Assembly (NCBI GenBank): GCA_018806915.1
Contig: JAGKQI010000071.1
Span: forward strand, 62,001 to 126,000
Reading direction: 5' to 3'
Origin: Phytophthora colocasiae
Lineage: Eukaryota > Oomycota > Peronosporomycetes > Peronosporales > Peronosporaceae
DNA: 64,000 nt
Part shown: positions 33,340-44,796 of the stretch, piece by piece
Layout: each line of letters starts with the position of its first letter
Numbering within the stretch: the stretch's first letter is position 1
The notes under the pieces: model-generated
What the model was told of the DNA's origin: nothing
Databases searched by the model: none
Seen by the model: only the letters and a program-made list of their open reading frames with translations
Program-made: the position numbers and the translations under genes

Positions 33340-34413
33340 TTACAGCTCCGGGTAGACATTCTTCGAGCCAATGATGCCACACGTGCCCTCCTTGCTGGTG
33401 CCAGCGCCACGCTTAAGACGGATGAAGCCAGCCTCTCCCCATTGAGTCCCCCACGAGTTCTTGATCTTGAAGTAGGAAGGCGAGAAGCCCACAGCCAACA
33501 CAGCGTGGTCCAGATCCGACGTCGTGCAGGAAGACACCACGCCGCCCTTGTACTGCTTCCACGTAGGGTTACCGGCTGCAACACCTACGGCAACTGGGCG
33601 GCCGCTGATCGCTTGGACCAGACCGGAATCGCTCTCAGGAACTTGCACCACTTTACGGATAGTCACAGCTTCGCGAGTGCATGAAGACTTGCAGGTGTCG
33701 CGGTCACCTGTGTCGCCCGACACGTACGGGTAGCCTTCCTCCGTGCAGACCCCGCCGGAGTGCTGGATGAAGGTTAACGCGTCGCCCGGGAAGCCACCCT
33801 GGCAAGCATACGAAGACTCGTCGCAGTCCACGACTTGTTGCTCAGAAAGAGGAGTCAACGGCTGTCCAGACAGGCAGATAGCACTCTCAAGAGCAGCAAC
33901 TGCCGCAAATGCCCAACACGAACCACATTGGCCTTGGTTCTTGACAGGAACAACGCATCCAGACGTGGTCCAGTCCTTGTCAGTGCTCGTCGAGTTGGAA
34001 ACTACATCAACAGAGACCGAACTGTCCGTGAGGAGACCAGATCCGCGTTGATACGACGCACCGACGAAGTTAGTGAACTCGTCGTCCGTCATCATGGTAA
34101 ACGGCGTGTCAGTCGAGAAAACGGCGTCCGGGTTCATGACTTGAGCTTCTTCGATCATCAACTTGGTCAGAAAGAGCCGACGTAGCTCCTCGTCCTCAGC
34201 AGCAGTGGATTCCCTCGAGGACGGGGCTGGGACGAAGCCGTGGTCCTTCGCGAACTTGCCAGCGTCACTTAATTTCCACGCACTCAGCTCCGACTGGAGA
34301 CTCTCCTTCTCTTGGAGAAACTGAGCCATACGGTCCGTTGGAACGGCAGGAACGGCAGCGCTTGTGGTGGTCACAGCAGTAGCCAGCATGAGGAGGGAAG
34401 ACACAGTCAACAT
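33340..34413 (-). CDS. Papain-like cysteine protease (C1A), secreted
   Basis: 357 residues with a signal peptide (MLTVSSLLMLATAVTTTSAA) and an N-terminal pro-region (about 21-145). The mature peptidase follows, with Q162 and catalytic C166 in NQGQCGSCWAF, H303 in LDHAVLAVGF and N319 in KNSWGTQWGE. The pro-region lacks an obvious ERFNIN motif. The cysteine pattern (CQGGFPG, GVCTEEGYPY) is typical of C1A. It acts in lysosome-like compartments or outside the cell; oomycetes secrete such proteases during infection, which is inference here. Single exon with a core-promoter-like block 41 bases upstream. Confidence 0.93.
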   Translation of the reverse strand: MLTVSSLLMLATAVTTTSAAVPAVPTDRMAQFLQEKESLQSELSAWKLSDAGKFAKDHGFVPAPSSRESTAAEDEELRRLFLTKLMIEEAQVMNPDAVFSTDTPFTMMTDDEFTNFVGASYQRGSGLLTDSSVSVDVVSNSTSTDKDWTTSGCVVPVKNQGQCGSCWAFAAVAALESAICLSGQPLTPLSEQQVVDCDESSYACQGGFPGDALTFIQHSGGVCTEEGYPYVSGDTGDRDTCKSSCTREAVTIRKVVQVPESDSGLVQAISGRPVAVGVAAGNPTWKQYKGGVVSSCTTSDLDHAVLAVGFSPSYFKIKNSWGTQWGEAGFIRLKRGAGTSKEGTCGIIGSKNVYPEL

Positions 34414-34453
34414 CTTGGGTGTTGGAAGCAGGACGCAGTAGCTGGAAGCGAGT

Positions 34454-34469
34454 AAATTCTCAAATGAAC
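34454..34469 (-). promoter_or_regulatory. Oomycete-type core promoter (Inr/FPR-like)
   Basis: GTTCATTTGAGAATTT on the minus strand matches 13 of 16 positions of GCTCATTYYNCAWTTT, 41 bases before the papain-like protease ATG. Confidence 0.5.
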
Positions 34470-34598
34470 TGCTCGTTCCATCTCAAAACAAACGTGATCC
34501 TCTTGAACGGGTTGTTCAGGAAGATCGCCAAGTTGGACTAGAGCACCAGGATGTCAATCAGAAGTCAATTGATTTCTGACTTTTTGTCACGCTTGTTA

Positions 34599-37500
34599 TC
34601 AGATTTTGACATACACGTCTTCACTTGCATCCAATTCGCTCAATACTCTTGAGTCACTGGCATAATTTGGTATGCAGAACAGATGCCGCGGAAGTCCATT
34701 GCTTCTTTTGCTTGATGAGCAATCGCCCGCGTTGTTTTCATTCTCAGGCTTGGTGTAATGTTTTCGATAGAAAACGTTCTTGGAGCAGTAGTGAACGGAA
34801 ACAGCCCCAACGATCTGGTTCAATAACACGAAGACGAGACCTCGAGACGTATCACACACCACTTCATGCTCGTCTTCATTTTTTGATCCCGATTGTTTCC
34901 GATGAGATAGCACATAGCCAAAGATCCAGGCTTCTCCAACTGCATCTCGACAAATAGTTGTGACTTTAATGTACAAAACGGATGAAAGCGGGTCTGGAAG
35001 CACGACGCTTTCTTTACGTCTGCGGTTGAGTGGTGTTTGGAGCGAGAAGACTCCCCAAATATTCACTGCAGGACAAAATTCTTCCTCATCATCGCGAAAG
35101 ATCATGTACTCGTCCTCGTCCGGTTCGATTCGAAGTGGGTTGCTACCGGATTCAGCTCGACGCACTGCCAAACTAGAGTAGAGTCGAAACGGGGAGGCTG
35201 GACATCGTTGCTGCAAACAACACACAGTACAGAGCTGAACTGGTTTGTCGTGGATAGAACAAGCCTTTGGATTCGTGAGAGAAGTTGGACTAACCCCCAG
35301 CTTCGCTTCCAGATTACGACACACGCTGTAGGGTCCAAGCCAAATGGCTCTTCGGGTTAGAGTCGGTCTCTTTTTGCTGCCTACGTCCTCCAGTCCAGTG
35401 GATAATGGTGACGGGGAAGCACAAGAAGTAGGTAAGTCATAGCCACTGTCGATGCCATGTTCGTTAACGTGGTGCCTGAATTAAAAGCACAATAGAGTTA
35501 AAATCGTAAGTAGTTTTACAGTAAAGATACGTCCTTTACTTACCTGTGGAGTTCTCGACGTGTGCGGAACTGTCGGTGTTTACACCCAGTTCGACTGCAC
35601 GAAAAGTATCCAACCATCCCCTTCGTATCTGCTTCTGTCCATGGAGAACCTTCCGGCCAATACGAGTGGAAATACTGATCCACGAGTGGAGTAGCGCTCG
35701 CAAGTCGCTCGTGTCCTTCGTGGGTCTTTGTCTGGTGTAGTCGCGTCATTTTTCTTGATGAAAAGCACTTGCCACATGCTGGATGACCGCAAACGTAGGC
35801 GTGAGCTCGACGAGACGAAATGTGGATAATTTGTTCACGACGAGCCTCTCGTGGTAGCGTCTGAATACCAGAATATAAGAAATTAGTTGAAGAAGATTCA
35901 CCTTTAAAGCATTCTCAGTATACCTTGAGTTCGTAGATAAGTCGATGCATATCCTGGGTGTTCTGAGGACTTTTGTCGTCCCGGAAGAGCATCATGTCGT
36001 CAGTAGTGGCTGTTGCATGTCGAGGTAAAGTCTCTTTAAGCACTGGTATCGTTTCCGGTCGAGTGGAACCCACTGAAGGCTCCTCCAAGCTACTGCTTTC
36101 GTCTTGTAAACCGTCTGTCGATTCGTACTGGAATCCGAGCTTCGCCATCTGCAACTCAATAGCATTCGCTCTCTCAGGCATCGGCTGAATCGCTCGTTCT
36201 TCTAAGCTAAATTCTCGATAAAACATCTCCATTAACGGGCTTTTCGGCTGCGACGTCTCCTTTATCTGCTTGGATCGTGTGCCATATCGTAGATGACTCA
36301 CAACTTGCAGCCACTTCAACTTTAACACAGTGGAATTTCTGAAAACGAAGTTGACAAAATCTCGGCGGTCGTGTAAAAGATTGTGGCCTTCTCTGCAGTC
36401 CCGTAAGCGATTAACGATAGCGTCCACATTAGGAAGAGCTTCCTCCGTCACTCTGTCAGCATCGCCGTTTGTAGACTTATCATTAAGTTGCTGACTCGAT
36501 TGGATCTGACGTCGAAGACGGTCGATAGACGCCTGGATGAAGACTCCTACGCTTCTCTTCGCTTTCAACTCGGTCGGAACTAGTGGGATTCGACGTAAGC
36601 GTCCAACGCTGACACGCTGTTCACTGCTCGTTTCAAGTCGACCATAGGAGCTTCGCATCGTTTTGGTGTATTCCACGTCGAAGCTGGCGATTCGTTCTCC
36701 ACTCGTTGTTTTCTTCTGATGAATCGCTGTTATCTTCGCTTTACGAACGATTTGGTTGCCCTCCATCCGACCAACTACATCGACAAGTGCCCCCACTGGG
36801 AAAAGCGCTTTGGAGGCAGCCATCGACTGTGCGAGGGGATCTCGTACTGTCGCAATATGTTTCCTCAGTGCCTTCATTGCAACTTCCGACTCTTTTGCTT
36901 GTCGACGCACTTCCTCTGCTTCCAGCCACTGCTGCTCTTCTTTCAGTTGCCTTTCATACAGCTCTTCCCTTGCTAGACTCCACCCTCGCTTACCATCACG
37001 GTCTTTAATCAGATCTAAGATGTACTGGTACTTGTATGCATGTCCTCGGTTCGGTACTGGTTCGTTGTCAATTGGACGCATGTGCTGCTTCCTGTCCTTG
37101 TGGTAAGCGAACGAAGGGAGGAGTAACGCGTACCGTTCATGACCGACCGTCATACTGTCACTAAGTTGGCCAGTGATATCCATTGGACTGATCCCCAGCC
37201 ACTCCCATCGTTTCAACATCGCTGCCCAGCGTGTATTCGCCTCCAATCGACCAAGAAGTCCTCGAAAAACGCGCTGGATAGTCAAAACACCATATAGAGT
37301 TCGTATTTTCCGGCTTGGGTACGAGTAAGACTTTGACGGCTGGGATTCAATGACGATCTTCACGTACTTAAAGCCACTCCAAGGATTGATAAAGCCCGGA
37401 ACAAAGCGAACACCTGGGTCTCCGAACCACAAGCGGCGCGTCAACCAGCCCCGAACGCACTTTTGAATGTTCTGGGCACTTTCGTAGCGCTGCTTGATCG

Positions 37501-39414
37501 CCATATAACGGTGGTGGCGTCTCCATTGGCGCTGGATCTTGACGGTTCCCAATAAACTCCGAAGACGCTCAGCCACTTCTTGCTCGTGCATTTCCTGTCG
37601 CTTTTTCCATCGCTTAATGTACGTTTTAAGTACTCTCCGTGCCCGAATCCGTCGAAACGCCTTCATCTGCTTCTCCATCTCCGTGTAGTTTAGATCAGCT
37701 TGACGTTGTAGTGCTTGCATGTACGCGATTTCTTCTCGGAGAGCTCTGGCCAGTAGACGCTGTCGATACCGTCGGAAGTTCCGCTGTAGACGGATGGCAG
37801 CACACAGCTCTCGGAATCGTTTCCGAGCTAGAGCACCACGTAGTAATCGCTGGATATGAGGAACGGCATTGTGGACTTGTTGGTGTTCGTGTTTAAACCG
37901 CCGACGCCCCAAAAACCCACGAACAAACCGCTGCAGGACACGACACGCAGCGATCCGATCCATCGCCGCCTGCTCATACAGCAACAACGTCACTCTACGA
38001 CGCGCTCTTTTACCACGGAATATCCGCTGAATACGAGTTGCCACTACTTCTGCTCTTCGCGCGAACTGCAAGCGCCAAATCAGCTCCTTCGCGAGGACGG
38101 AGACTGGGTTGGGGTGGTTCAGAGCCTCGTGAAAAGCTTTTCCGACGAATTTCTGAAATTTTTTCAGCGTTTTCTCCCAAAGCGAACGTGGTGGACGATG
38201 AGGCAGCACTACGACAGCATTCATAGCTTCCATAGGGATATCCTGATCTGCGTGTAGGCCTGGAGGCGGATACTTCGGAGCCAGAGGATGTCGCACAACG
38301 GGAGTGATCACTTCTTCCTTCTTGCATTCTCGGATTCCAGGAACATCGAAGTCCGAGTCAATCAATACGACACTGCCACGTTCCTCAAAGGATAAAGTGC
38401 TCAAGTGCGCTTCCAAGTGGTTGCGACACATTCCAAAGCGGTTCTTGCGGCTTATTGGAGGACATGATTGCTCCTTTTTCCCATACTCTTGGATACATCG
38501 TGGAGAGTGAAAACCACAAAAAGGTAAATATGATCCTCGTAATACTGGATGCATCAATACACGGTTGGTACAGCGCCAGACGTAAGACACTTCCGAATGA
38601 TCCTTTTGCCACGAACACAAACTCGTTTGACTCAGCTTCTTCCCGGTTTTAGAGCCTCCAGTCGTTTTTGACATCTTCAGAATGGCGTCGCGTTTCACTT
38701 CCTTGCGCGCATTTGTCTCGCAAACGCCTGGGGTTTTTAGTACTCCGATTCTTGGAGGAACCTTCTGCAGTGTTGCACGTTGAGTACCAGCAGTCACTTC
38801 GTAGCAATGTAGACACATGCCATACTCGTTCGGAATCTCAATCACAGGTGATTTCTCCATTGGATGCTCACTGTAGCTGCATTCTTTCGTGTGCCACGAA
38901 CACAAACGCTTCGCTAAAGACACTGTCTCACCCGAGTCCATCTTCTTCTTTTTCGTCACTGGCTGAAGGTTGGTACAGTGATACATCTTGCCCCCGATAC
39001 GCTCCCTAGTAGTTAAATCAGTGTTAGTGACGATTATTACGTTGAAAAGAAGATCATCGAAACCTACCTCCAGCTGCATTGGTCCTCGTTATGGTCGTTT
39101 GACCTGAGAAGTTGTCCCCCATGTTGATCGACGTGGATGGTACTGCTCATTTCCTCCTCAATTGCTGCCTGGACATCCACGAAACGTGCCTTTAACGTCG
39201 TTTGTATCTCTTCCTTGTCGAACTTGGATTTGATGGCAGCATTAGCATTCACAACACTTTCCTTCCACAGCCACTTTCCTTCTTCCACTGCCTTCTTCTT
39301 CCTTGCATTCCATTTTGAGAGAGAAGTATCTTCGTCTCCGTAAGCATCCAGCGCATTGCGTAGCATACGCTTCCCCTTGGTTTTTGCCCGTGCGGCAGCT
39401 AGAGCAGTCGACAT
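34599..39414 (-). CDS. IQ-motif and zinc-finger protein, four exons
   Basis: Exons 39414-39068, 39005-35924, 35860-35544 and 35475-34599 join in frame through introns of 62, 63 and 68 bp (GTAGGT..CTAG, GTATAC..TTCAG, GTAAGT..TTCAG), giving 1,540 residues. After a helical basic N-terminus come cysteine/histidine-rich repeats (LCSWHTKEC, CLHCYE, LCSWQKDHSE, MCRNHLEAHL). A block of about seven IQ motifs follows (for example TRIQRIFRGKRARRR, VLQRFVRGFLGRRRF, IQKCVRGWLTRR, IQRVFRGLLGR), then a coiled coil (LKEEQQWLEAEEVRRQ), C2H2-like fingers (CGHPACGKCFSSRKM..H, CSRTGCKHRQFRTRRELHRH) and a C-terminal domain of unknown type. IQ motifs bind calmodulin or myosin light chains; no motor domain is present, so a flagellar, centrosomal or scaffold role is possible. 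Exon 1 begins MSTALAAARAKTKGKRM. Separate gene models would wrongly split it. Confidence 0.75.
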
Positions 39415-39589
39415 CCTCACGTTGTCTCTACTTGCTACTACTGTATCGTGGACATTTTGGTAGACGACGCGTCTCCTCGAGGATTTCTGCTAAATGTATC
39501 AACAAACATATCTTTCAACGCAACACAAACTTAGTCAAGGTCATCAGCACTGTCCATTGCCATTGCTTCCTTGCATCACCCCCACTACT

Positions 39590-40673
39590 CTACCCGATTC
39601 TTCTCACGGTACCGGAAACGCCGTCGAAGCAGAAGAAGTTGCAAATCGGCTCGTCCTTTTGCGAAACGGCCTTGATGACCTCCTGGCCCAAAATGCCTGC
39701 AACAATCGCACAGATCGGCACAAGATCCGAATCCGCAGCACGCACCAGCGTCCTAAGACGTAAAACATCACACGATCAGTTCAACCAAGAGCCGATAAAC
39801 AAAAGAATACCCAAAGTACGTACTGCAGCTCGTCCGGCGATAGGTAGTCTTCATCAAGTCCATTGGCTCGGAACTGATCACGAGCGTACTGGATAAATTC
39901 CACCTCGTCGTTCTCATTGATCTCCAGAACATTCTTCTGACTCTTGTACCCTTGCAGCACTGTGTACAGTTAAAATGAGTAAGTCACCAAACACCTACCA
40001 TGTTCCCCCTCCATTGAAACGTACGTTGGTTCTTGACGAACACTTGAGGCAACTGTGGAGCCCGTTTACGAGCACTCTTTAGTGAACTCCACTGCACCTT
40101 CTGCGCCTCTTCCAGTGTCGGGAACTCGACTGTCTCCGGTTCACTCGGTGCTGCATCGCCCACCGTATTCCGTCGGAACGTGTGGCTCCCCAGATCTCCA
40201 AAGACAATTCCGTCGAAACCAAAGCTCCTGGCAGCATAAAAAGCAGTACCAAAGGACCGACAGAGAGCATCCAGTCTTAATTCCGAGGTTAAACTGGCCC
40301 CCACCACACAAACGACCGTAAACTGCTTGAAAAAGTCATCCGGAAGGTCCTCCAAAGGTTTCGTCTCACATGCAACGTCCACCAACGGGTTAAGTTCTCG
40401 AACCCGGTCCAGACACGCTTCAGCCCGGTTCTTGCCCACATCTTCCTGTGTGAGGAAGAACTGCGTGTCAGCAGCTGAGGACGTCGTCGTCTGCGTGTCG
40501 TGCAGTGTCACGCCCATTCCAGCCAGCACGAGGTTCTTCACGAGTTCCGACCCAAGCGCAGAGAGGCCACTGACCAATACACGCGCGTTCTGCAGTCGCT
40601 TCTGCGCTTCCACGCCCCACAGACGCATCTGCCGGTCGTACACGGCCGCCTCTGCTGCACTTAAAGTCGCCAT
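39590..40673 (-). CDS. SAE1: SUMO-activating enzyme subunit 1 (AOS1/SAE1)
   Basis: Exons 40673-40025, 39959-39824 and 39752-39590 give 315 residues. The two introns (65 and 71 bp) have GTACGT donors, one in phase 1 and one in phase 2. The N-terminus (SAAEAAVYDRQMRLWGVEAQ) and the following NAD-like fold segment (RVLVSGLSALGSELVKNLVLAG) are characteristic of the non-catalytic subunit of the heterodimeric SUMO E1. The last exon has PICAIVAGILGQEVIKAVSQ and NFFCFDGVSG, matching the conserved end of SAE1. As expected for this subunit there is no catalytic cysteine domain. It pairs with UBA2 to adenylate SUMO in the nucleus. The length is close to that of animal and plant SAE1 (about 320-350). Confidence 0.9.
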
Positions 40674-40887
40674 AGTGTTCTGCTGTCAAGATAGTATTGA
40701 AAATGGTTGTGACACAAGAAATGTACACAAGGTTAGTGTGAACAACATTAAGTTGGTGTGATTGTTGTGTGGTGATATTATACCTGGCCCTGACCAGGTG
40801 AAGTGAACTATCTACTTCAAGACAGTTAGTTGTGTGAGAAGTTGTTGTTTGTTTCGAGTTTTCTTCTAAGGATGCTACAGTTAGTAT

Positions 40888-42570
40888 CTACAATGCGTGC
40901 ATGGTCGAGTTGGACGGCGAGAACTTGCTGTTGCTACCGCAGACACTAAGAATCGTGTTCGAGAAGGCATTGACTCCCTTTTGCTGCAGTTCTGGCTCGC
41001 CCTCAACGAGGATCATCGACAAACCGGCCTCCAAGTGCCAATCGATGTGGCAGTGGAAGATCCACACTCCCGGGTTGTCAGCAGTGAAACGCAGCACTAA
41101 GTAACCGGCATCCAGACAACCGCCCTTGCCGTCCGAGGTGCAGGGGGGGACTGTGTAGACGTCACGGGTCATTGGGTTGAGCAGCTTGAGAGGAGGCAGT
41201 TCGTTCTTCTGAATCTGCTCGACCGAAGCCACACCACTGCCCACAACCCACGGGGAGTGCGTGTGCATGTGGAACGGGTGCTGCTCATCCTTGACGTTGA
41301 CCAGCACCACCTCAATGTGCTTGCCGTACTCGATCTTACGAGCGTTGGCGTTCGCTGGAAGCTCTTCCGTCTTCATACCACTAGCGATCGAGAAGAGTGG
41401 CGGGTCCTCGGGGTGGACGAAGTGGTTGAAGTCTCCACCGTCGATCGAGAAGTGGCCCTTACCGTCCTGCATCTTGAACTGCAGCACCGCACGGTCCGAA
41501 GCAACTTGAGGGAGTGCAATCGGCACCAGAGGAATGAAGTCGAACTCGCCGATGGTGGTCAGATTCTGCTGCTTCTGGGACGTCGGGTCGGTCTCATTCT
41601 CAGCGTCGTAAGAGACCACAGCAAGACCTTCGTACGTGTAGCCTTCGCCAGCGATTGCAGCCGTTCCTCGGGTCCAGGGAAGCCCGTGGAGCCCATTGGC
41701 ACGCATCCAGAAGGAGCCAATTGAGTTTTGCTTGGAGTAAGCTTTGGCTTCAACCACGATATCGTAGCGCTGACCAGCGTTCAGAGTGACTGAGTTGATT
41801 AGCTCCGAAGGCTGAAGGTGGTCACCATCGGCAGCAACGACCCGGAATTCGTGATCATCGATGCTGAAGACGATTGGGGACAAAGCCGCCATGTTGATGA
41901 GACGGAGCAGGTACTTGTTACCAGCCTGGAAGTGGAATTTCGAGAGCCATTGGTCGTCCGTGCACTGGGTGAAGTTGTGATGAGCTGCAGCAGTGCAGTT
42001 GTAGCGGCCACGGTTGTTGATCAAGATGTTATCCCACATACGCGTTGGCAATGGCTGCCGGTGGTACAGATCCGCCATTTGGATCGTGTACTCCCCGTCG
42101 ATGTCCTTCTCCCAGTCCTGTTGTTGATTTGCAGGGGCGTGAACAACGAGAGGACCGCGAAGGCCGAACGCGTACTGCGCATTGTGGTGACTGTGCCACC
42201 AGAACGTGCCAGCCTTGTCCGGCAAGAAGCGGTAGATGGCCGTTCCGTTCGGGGCGATGTGGCACTGCGTGATTTCGGACGTGCCGTCCATCTCCTGGGT
42301 GCCGAGCTGCTTGAGTCCGTGCCAGTGCAGACAAGTAGGCTCATCGAGCTCGTTGGTGACGCGAACCTCGACTTCTTGACCCAGTTCCACGTCGATCACA
42401 GCTTGGTCGGCTGGTTTATTGTTGATTCCGAGAGAGTGGATGGAGACTCCATCGTATTCGTCAGAGAGGGACGTAACGCGCCAGTCATAAGTGACAAGGT
42501 CGGCTGCACTAAGGTTAATGGAGGCCGCGAATATGGCTGTTGCCACAGCAGAGAAGCTCTTGATACCCAT
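40888..42570 (-). CDS. Secreted laccase (multicopper oxidase)
   Basis: 560 residues, single exon, signal peptide MGIKSFSAVATAIFAASINLS. Copper-ligand sets are all canonical: HWH at about 82-84, HSH at 126-128 (WWHSHHNAQ), HPFHMHTH from 431 and HCHIDWH from 506, with axial Leu. Several N-x-S/T sites suggest glycosylation. It is a diverged paralogue of the laccase at 19444-21150 (same domain arrangement, TIGEFDF motif, HPFHxHxH..VVGSG). O2-dependent oxidation of phenolics outside the cell is expected from the family. A core-promoter-like block lies 63 bases upstream. With the fragment at 11132 there are three members of the family in 31 kb. Confidence 0.94.
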   Translation of the reverse strand: MGIKSFSAVATAIFAASINLSAADLVTYDWRVTSLSDEYDGVSIHSLGINNKPADQAVIDVELGQEVEVRVTNELDEPTCLHWHGLKQLGTQEMDGTSEITQCHIAPNGTAIYRFLPDKAGTFWWHSHHNAQYAFGLRGPLVVHAPANQQQDWEKDIDGEYTIQMADLYHRQPLPTRMWDNILINNRGRYNCTAAAHHNFTQCTDDQWLSKFHFQAGNKYLLRLINMAALSPIVFSIDDHEFRVVAADGDHLQPSELINSVTLNAGQRYDIVVEAKAYSKQNSIGSFWMRANGLHGLPWTRGTAAIAGEGYTYEGLAVVSYDAENETDPTSQKQQNLTTIGEFDFIPLVPIALPQVASDRAVLQFKMQDGKGHFSIDGGDFNHFVHPEDPPLFSIASGMKTEELPANANARKIEYGKHIEVVLVNVKDEQHPFHMHTHSPWVVGSGVASVEQIQKNELPPLKLLNPMTRDVYTVPPCTSDGKGGCLDAGYLVLRFTADNPGVWIFHCHIDWHLEAGLSMILVEGEPELQQKGVNAFSNTILSVCGSNSKFSPSNSTMHAL

Positions 42571-42632
42571 GCTTGGACGAGGTTCCGAAGGTCCTGGTAG
42601 TTGCAGGAGTTCGTGGATGGCAGGTAGTGTGC

Positions 42633-42648
42633 AAAATGCAGAGTGAGA
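42633..42648 (-). promoter_or_regulatory. Oomycete-type core promoter (Inr/FPR-like)
   Basis: TCTCACTCTGCATTTT on the minus strand matches 14 of 16 positions of GCTCATTYYNCAWTTT, 63 bases before the laccase ATG. Confidence 0.6.
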
Positions 42649-43263
42649 TCGAGTGCGAAGTTTTCAGACCACCAACTCGAGTTGTCGCGGCTCACACTTG
42701 AACTCCCGCTCTCAACTTGGCGCTGGCCTTGAAGTGAACCGGCACCACCAGGATTTTGAGCCGGAGCCTGGGATCATCTAGCAGCATCTGGCACCAGCAA
42801 AGCCACTCGATTTTCGTGTTAACACTTGCCTTTGTCTCAAACGGATCCTGCAATTTGCGTGTGCAGATACCTAACCTGTAGTGCACCTACACCGTTTAGG
42901 TCCTATGTATGCATAATGTCATTGTGTCTGCGTGAAGCGCTAACATTATTCGGCAAATGAATAGCCTATGTGTGCCGGTAGTAAGAAACAGCATAACGTT
43001 TTTGGAAAAATTCTCAGCGCACTAAATGCACATGTATTACAAAGATGCTTTGGCTTGTCGTTTGTGTGGTTGTTGCCGTACCCTAAGCCAACAGCTCCAA
43101 AGATCTACGAGCCGGACATCTCCATCATCATCAACGAGTATTTTTTTGTAAAGAGGGGGTTGGGAATTGATCATGATGTGCAAGTCTCAAGGCAAAGCTA
43201 AACATTCCTGCTCTCTATTGAGCTCTACATATACATGTATGTACAGTATGCTCCACCAATGTT
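42649..43263. other. Intergenic, nothing recognised
   Basis: A 77-codon plus-strand ORF (42968-43201) has no recognisable motif. Confidence 0.45.
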
Positions 43264-43689
43264 TACACCGATCGACAGAATGCATGAACCACTTTCCCGC
43301 AGGTGCAAAGTCTGTCCTGCGTGTGTAGACTGGTTATGTGAGAACGAATTAATAACGATTTTGGTAAAAGATAGAGAGCACCTGTATTTGCACTAAAAAT
43401 TGGTTTTAAGTGCCTTGTTAAATGCACTAGTGACGGCCTGTGGTGGCAACCTCCTCTGCCTCCTGCAATACTGTCGCGGGTGGTGGGGTCTGCGAGGACT
43501 CCTCGTCCGCTGCCTCCATTTTATCGAGTGGCTGGTGGAGACCTCCGTTTTATCGAGTGGCTAGTGGAGTTTTATTTTAGCGATTGAACGCTGCGACGGG
43601 TGATTTGATTGGTTAATAACAATGGTGTACACAAATCTATATCACAGGCGCCCTTTTTATATGGACCATGCATTCTGTCGATCGGTGTA
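43264..43689. mobile_element. Short inverted-repeat element (MITE-like)
   Basis: Perfect 23-bp inverted repeats at 43264-43286 (starts TACACCGATCGACAGAATGC) and 43667-43689 enclose 380 bp of non-coding sequence. No flanking duplication was found, so it may also be a remnant of a larger element. A 157-codon minus-strand ORF (43572-44042) crosses the right end and matches nothing I know. Confidence 0.55.
43511..43569 (+). repeat. Tandem duplication of about 29 bp
   Basis: Two copies of CCTCCRTTTTATCGAGTGGC plus TRGTGGAG lie head to tail inside the inverted-repeat element. Confidence 0.75.
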
Positions 43690-44325
43690 CTGTGGCGAAT
43701 TAGTGCTAAACTTGCCATAGCTTTGTACGTTGTGCTGGAAACATGGACATGTATCGGCAAAAATACGGATGTGGTTTCGCCCGTTGCGACGTTCACACCG
43801 CATAATCGATTTTTGTTTTCGACTTTTACTTGTTGAAGCAAATCATTGTACAACCACAACAAGAACTGACTTGGAATTTGTATGTGCACTTCTGGCGCGG
43901 GTAAGCTTTCTTCGTGAGTATGGAGGGTGAAAGTTACTGTAGTATGCCCTCGGAGCAGGCCTCCGAAAATATCGTAGTCAATATACGCAGACAGCGCATT
44001 CACCAGTAATATACTACTATTGTGCAATATCAAGGCGAACAACTTTCATTGAATGTTGCGTCCAGTCTTAACTATAAGATCACGACACAATCGTTGATGC
44101 GCAAAAGAAATCCCGGTCAACCTTTAGAAACACCAGTCTCTCGAAGTTTGTGGAGCGCATGGAAGCATGGCGGCGTCGCAACCACTGGGGGACAGATTTT
44201 GTCAATATTTCTCCAGATTCAGAACGAAACCACGATTGCTGATACCAGTACATAGGTACTGTACGTGGTTTTCGTTTCAAATCGTGTCAAAGCGATGGGC
44301 TCCTTTAACTACATGTACAGCTGAG

Positions 44326-44796
44326 TGGGGGGGTTCACACCGGCAAATTTCCAGTAGATTACAAGAAAGTCCATTTCTCCAAATTTACTGAAATCGGCGA
44401 GTTGCCTTCCAACCGGTTAATCTTCAGCTGCCTCAGAGAACACAGACAAAATGGCGGGGGCCAGCGTATCCCCAGCAGATCTGGTCGCGATTCGTTGGTT
44501 TATTGAACGCGGCGAAGATAATGGAGAGAGTAGCAGTGAAGAGAGCGACGGTGATTACAGCTACGACATCGCCCCGCTACTCCCTTACGCTACGAGTGGC
44601 TCTGACCTTGCTCCACGCTCGCCATGGCCTTCTTGCATTCTCCCCTACTGCAAACTGAAGAAATTCCGAGTAGCTGATCTCCCTACTCGGAAAAAGTACC
44701 ACTCTTCTGCAAATTCGGTCAAACGAGACACGAAAAATACTGGTTTATGTAAGTCGCCTACACTGTACTGGAAATTTGCCGGTGTGAACCCCCCCA
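44326..44796. mobile_element. Non-autonomous DNA transposon with 31-bp inverted ends
   Basis: A 471-bp element with perfect 31-bp inverted repeats at 44326-44356 and 44766-44796, beginning TGGGGGGGTTCACACCGGCA. Flanking bases do not show a clear duplication, so the superfamily is unassigned. The first 346 bases of the ORF at 44451 lie inside it, so it may be a derivative with the 5' end of a gene or a captured exon. Confidence 0.75.

Noticed and set aside
33042..33584. 180-codon minus-strand ORF between the papain and MLO-like genes
   Set aside because: It overlaps the papain gene in another frame and lacks motifs.
39984..40020. Reading SAE1 straight through the first donor to a stop at 39984
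   Set aside because: The GTACGT donor at 40024 and the CACAG acceptor at 39960 keep frame and recover the conserved C-terminal part of the family.
41818..42600. 260-codon plus-strand ORF
   Set aside because: Antisense to the laccase, with no domain and biased composition expected of a shadow frame.
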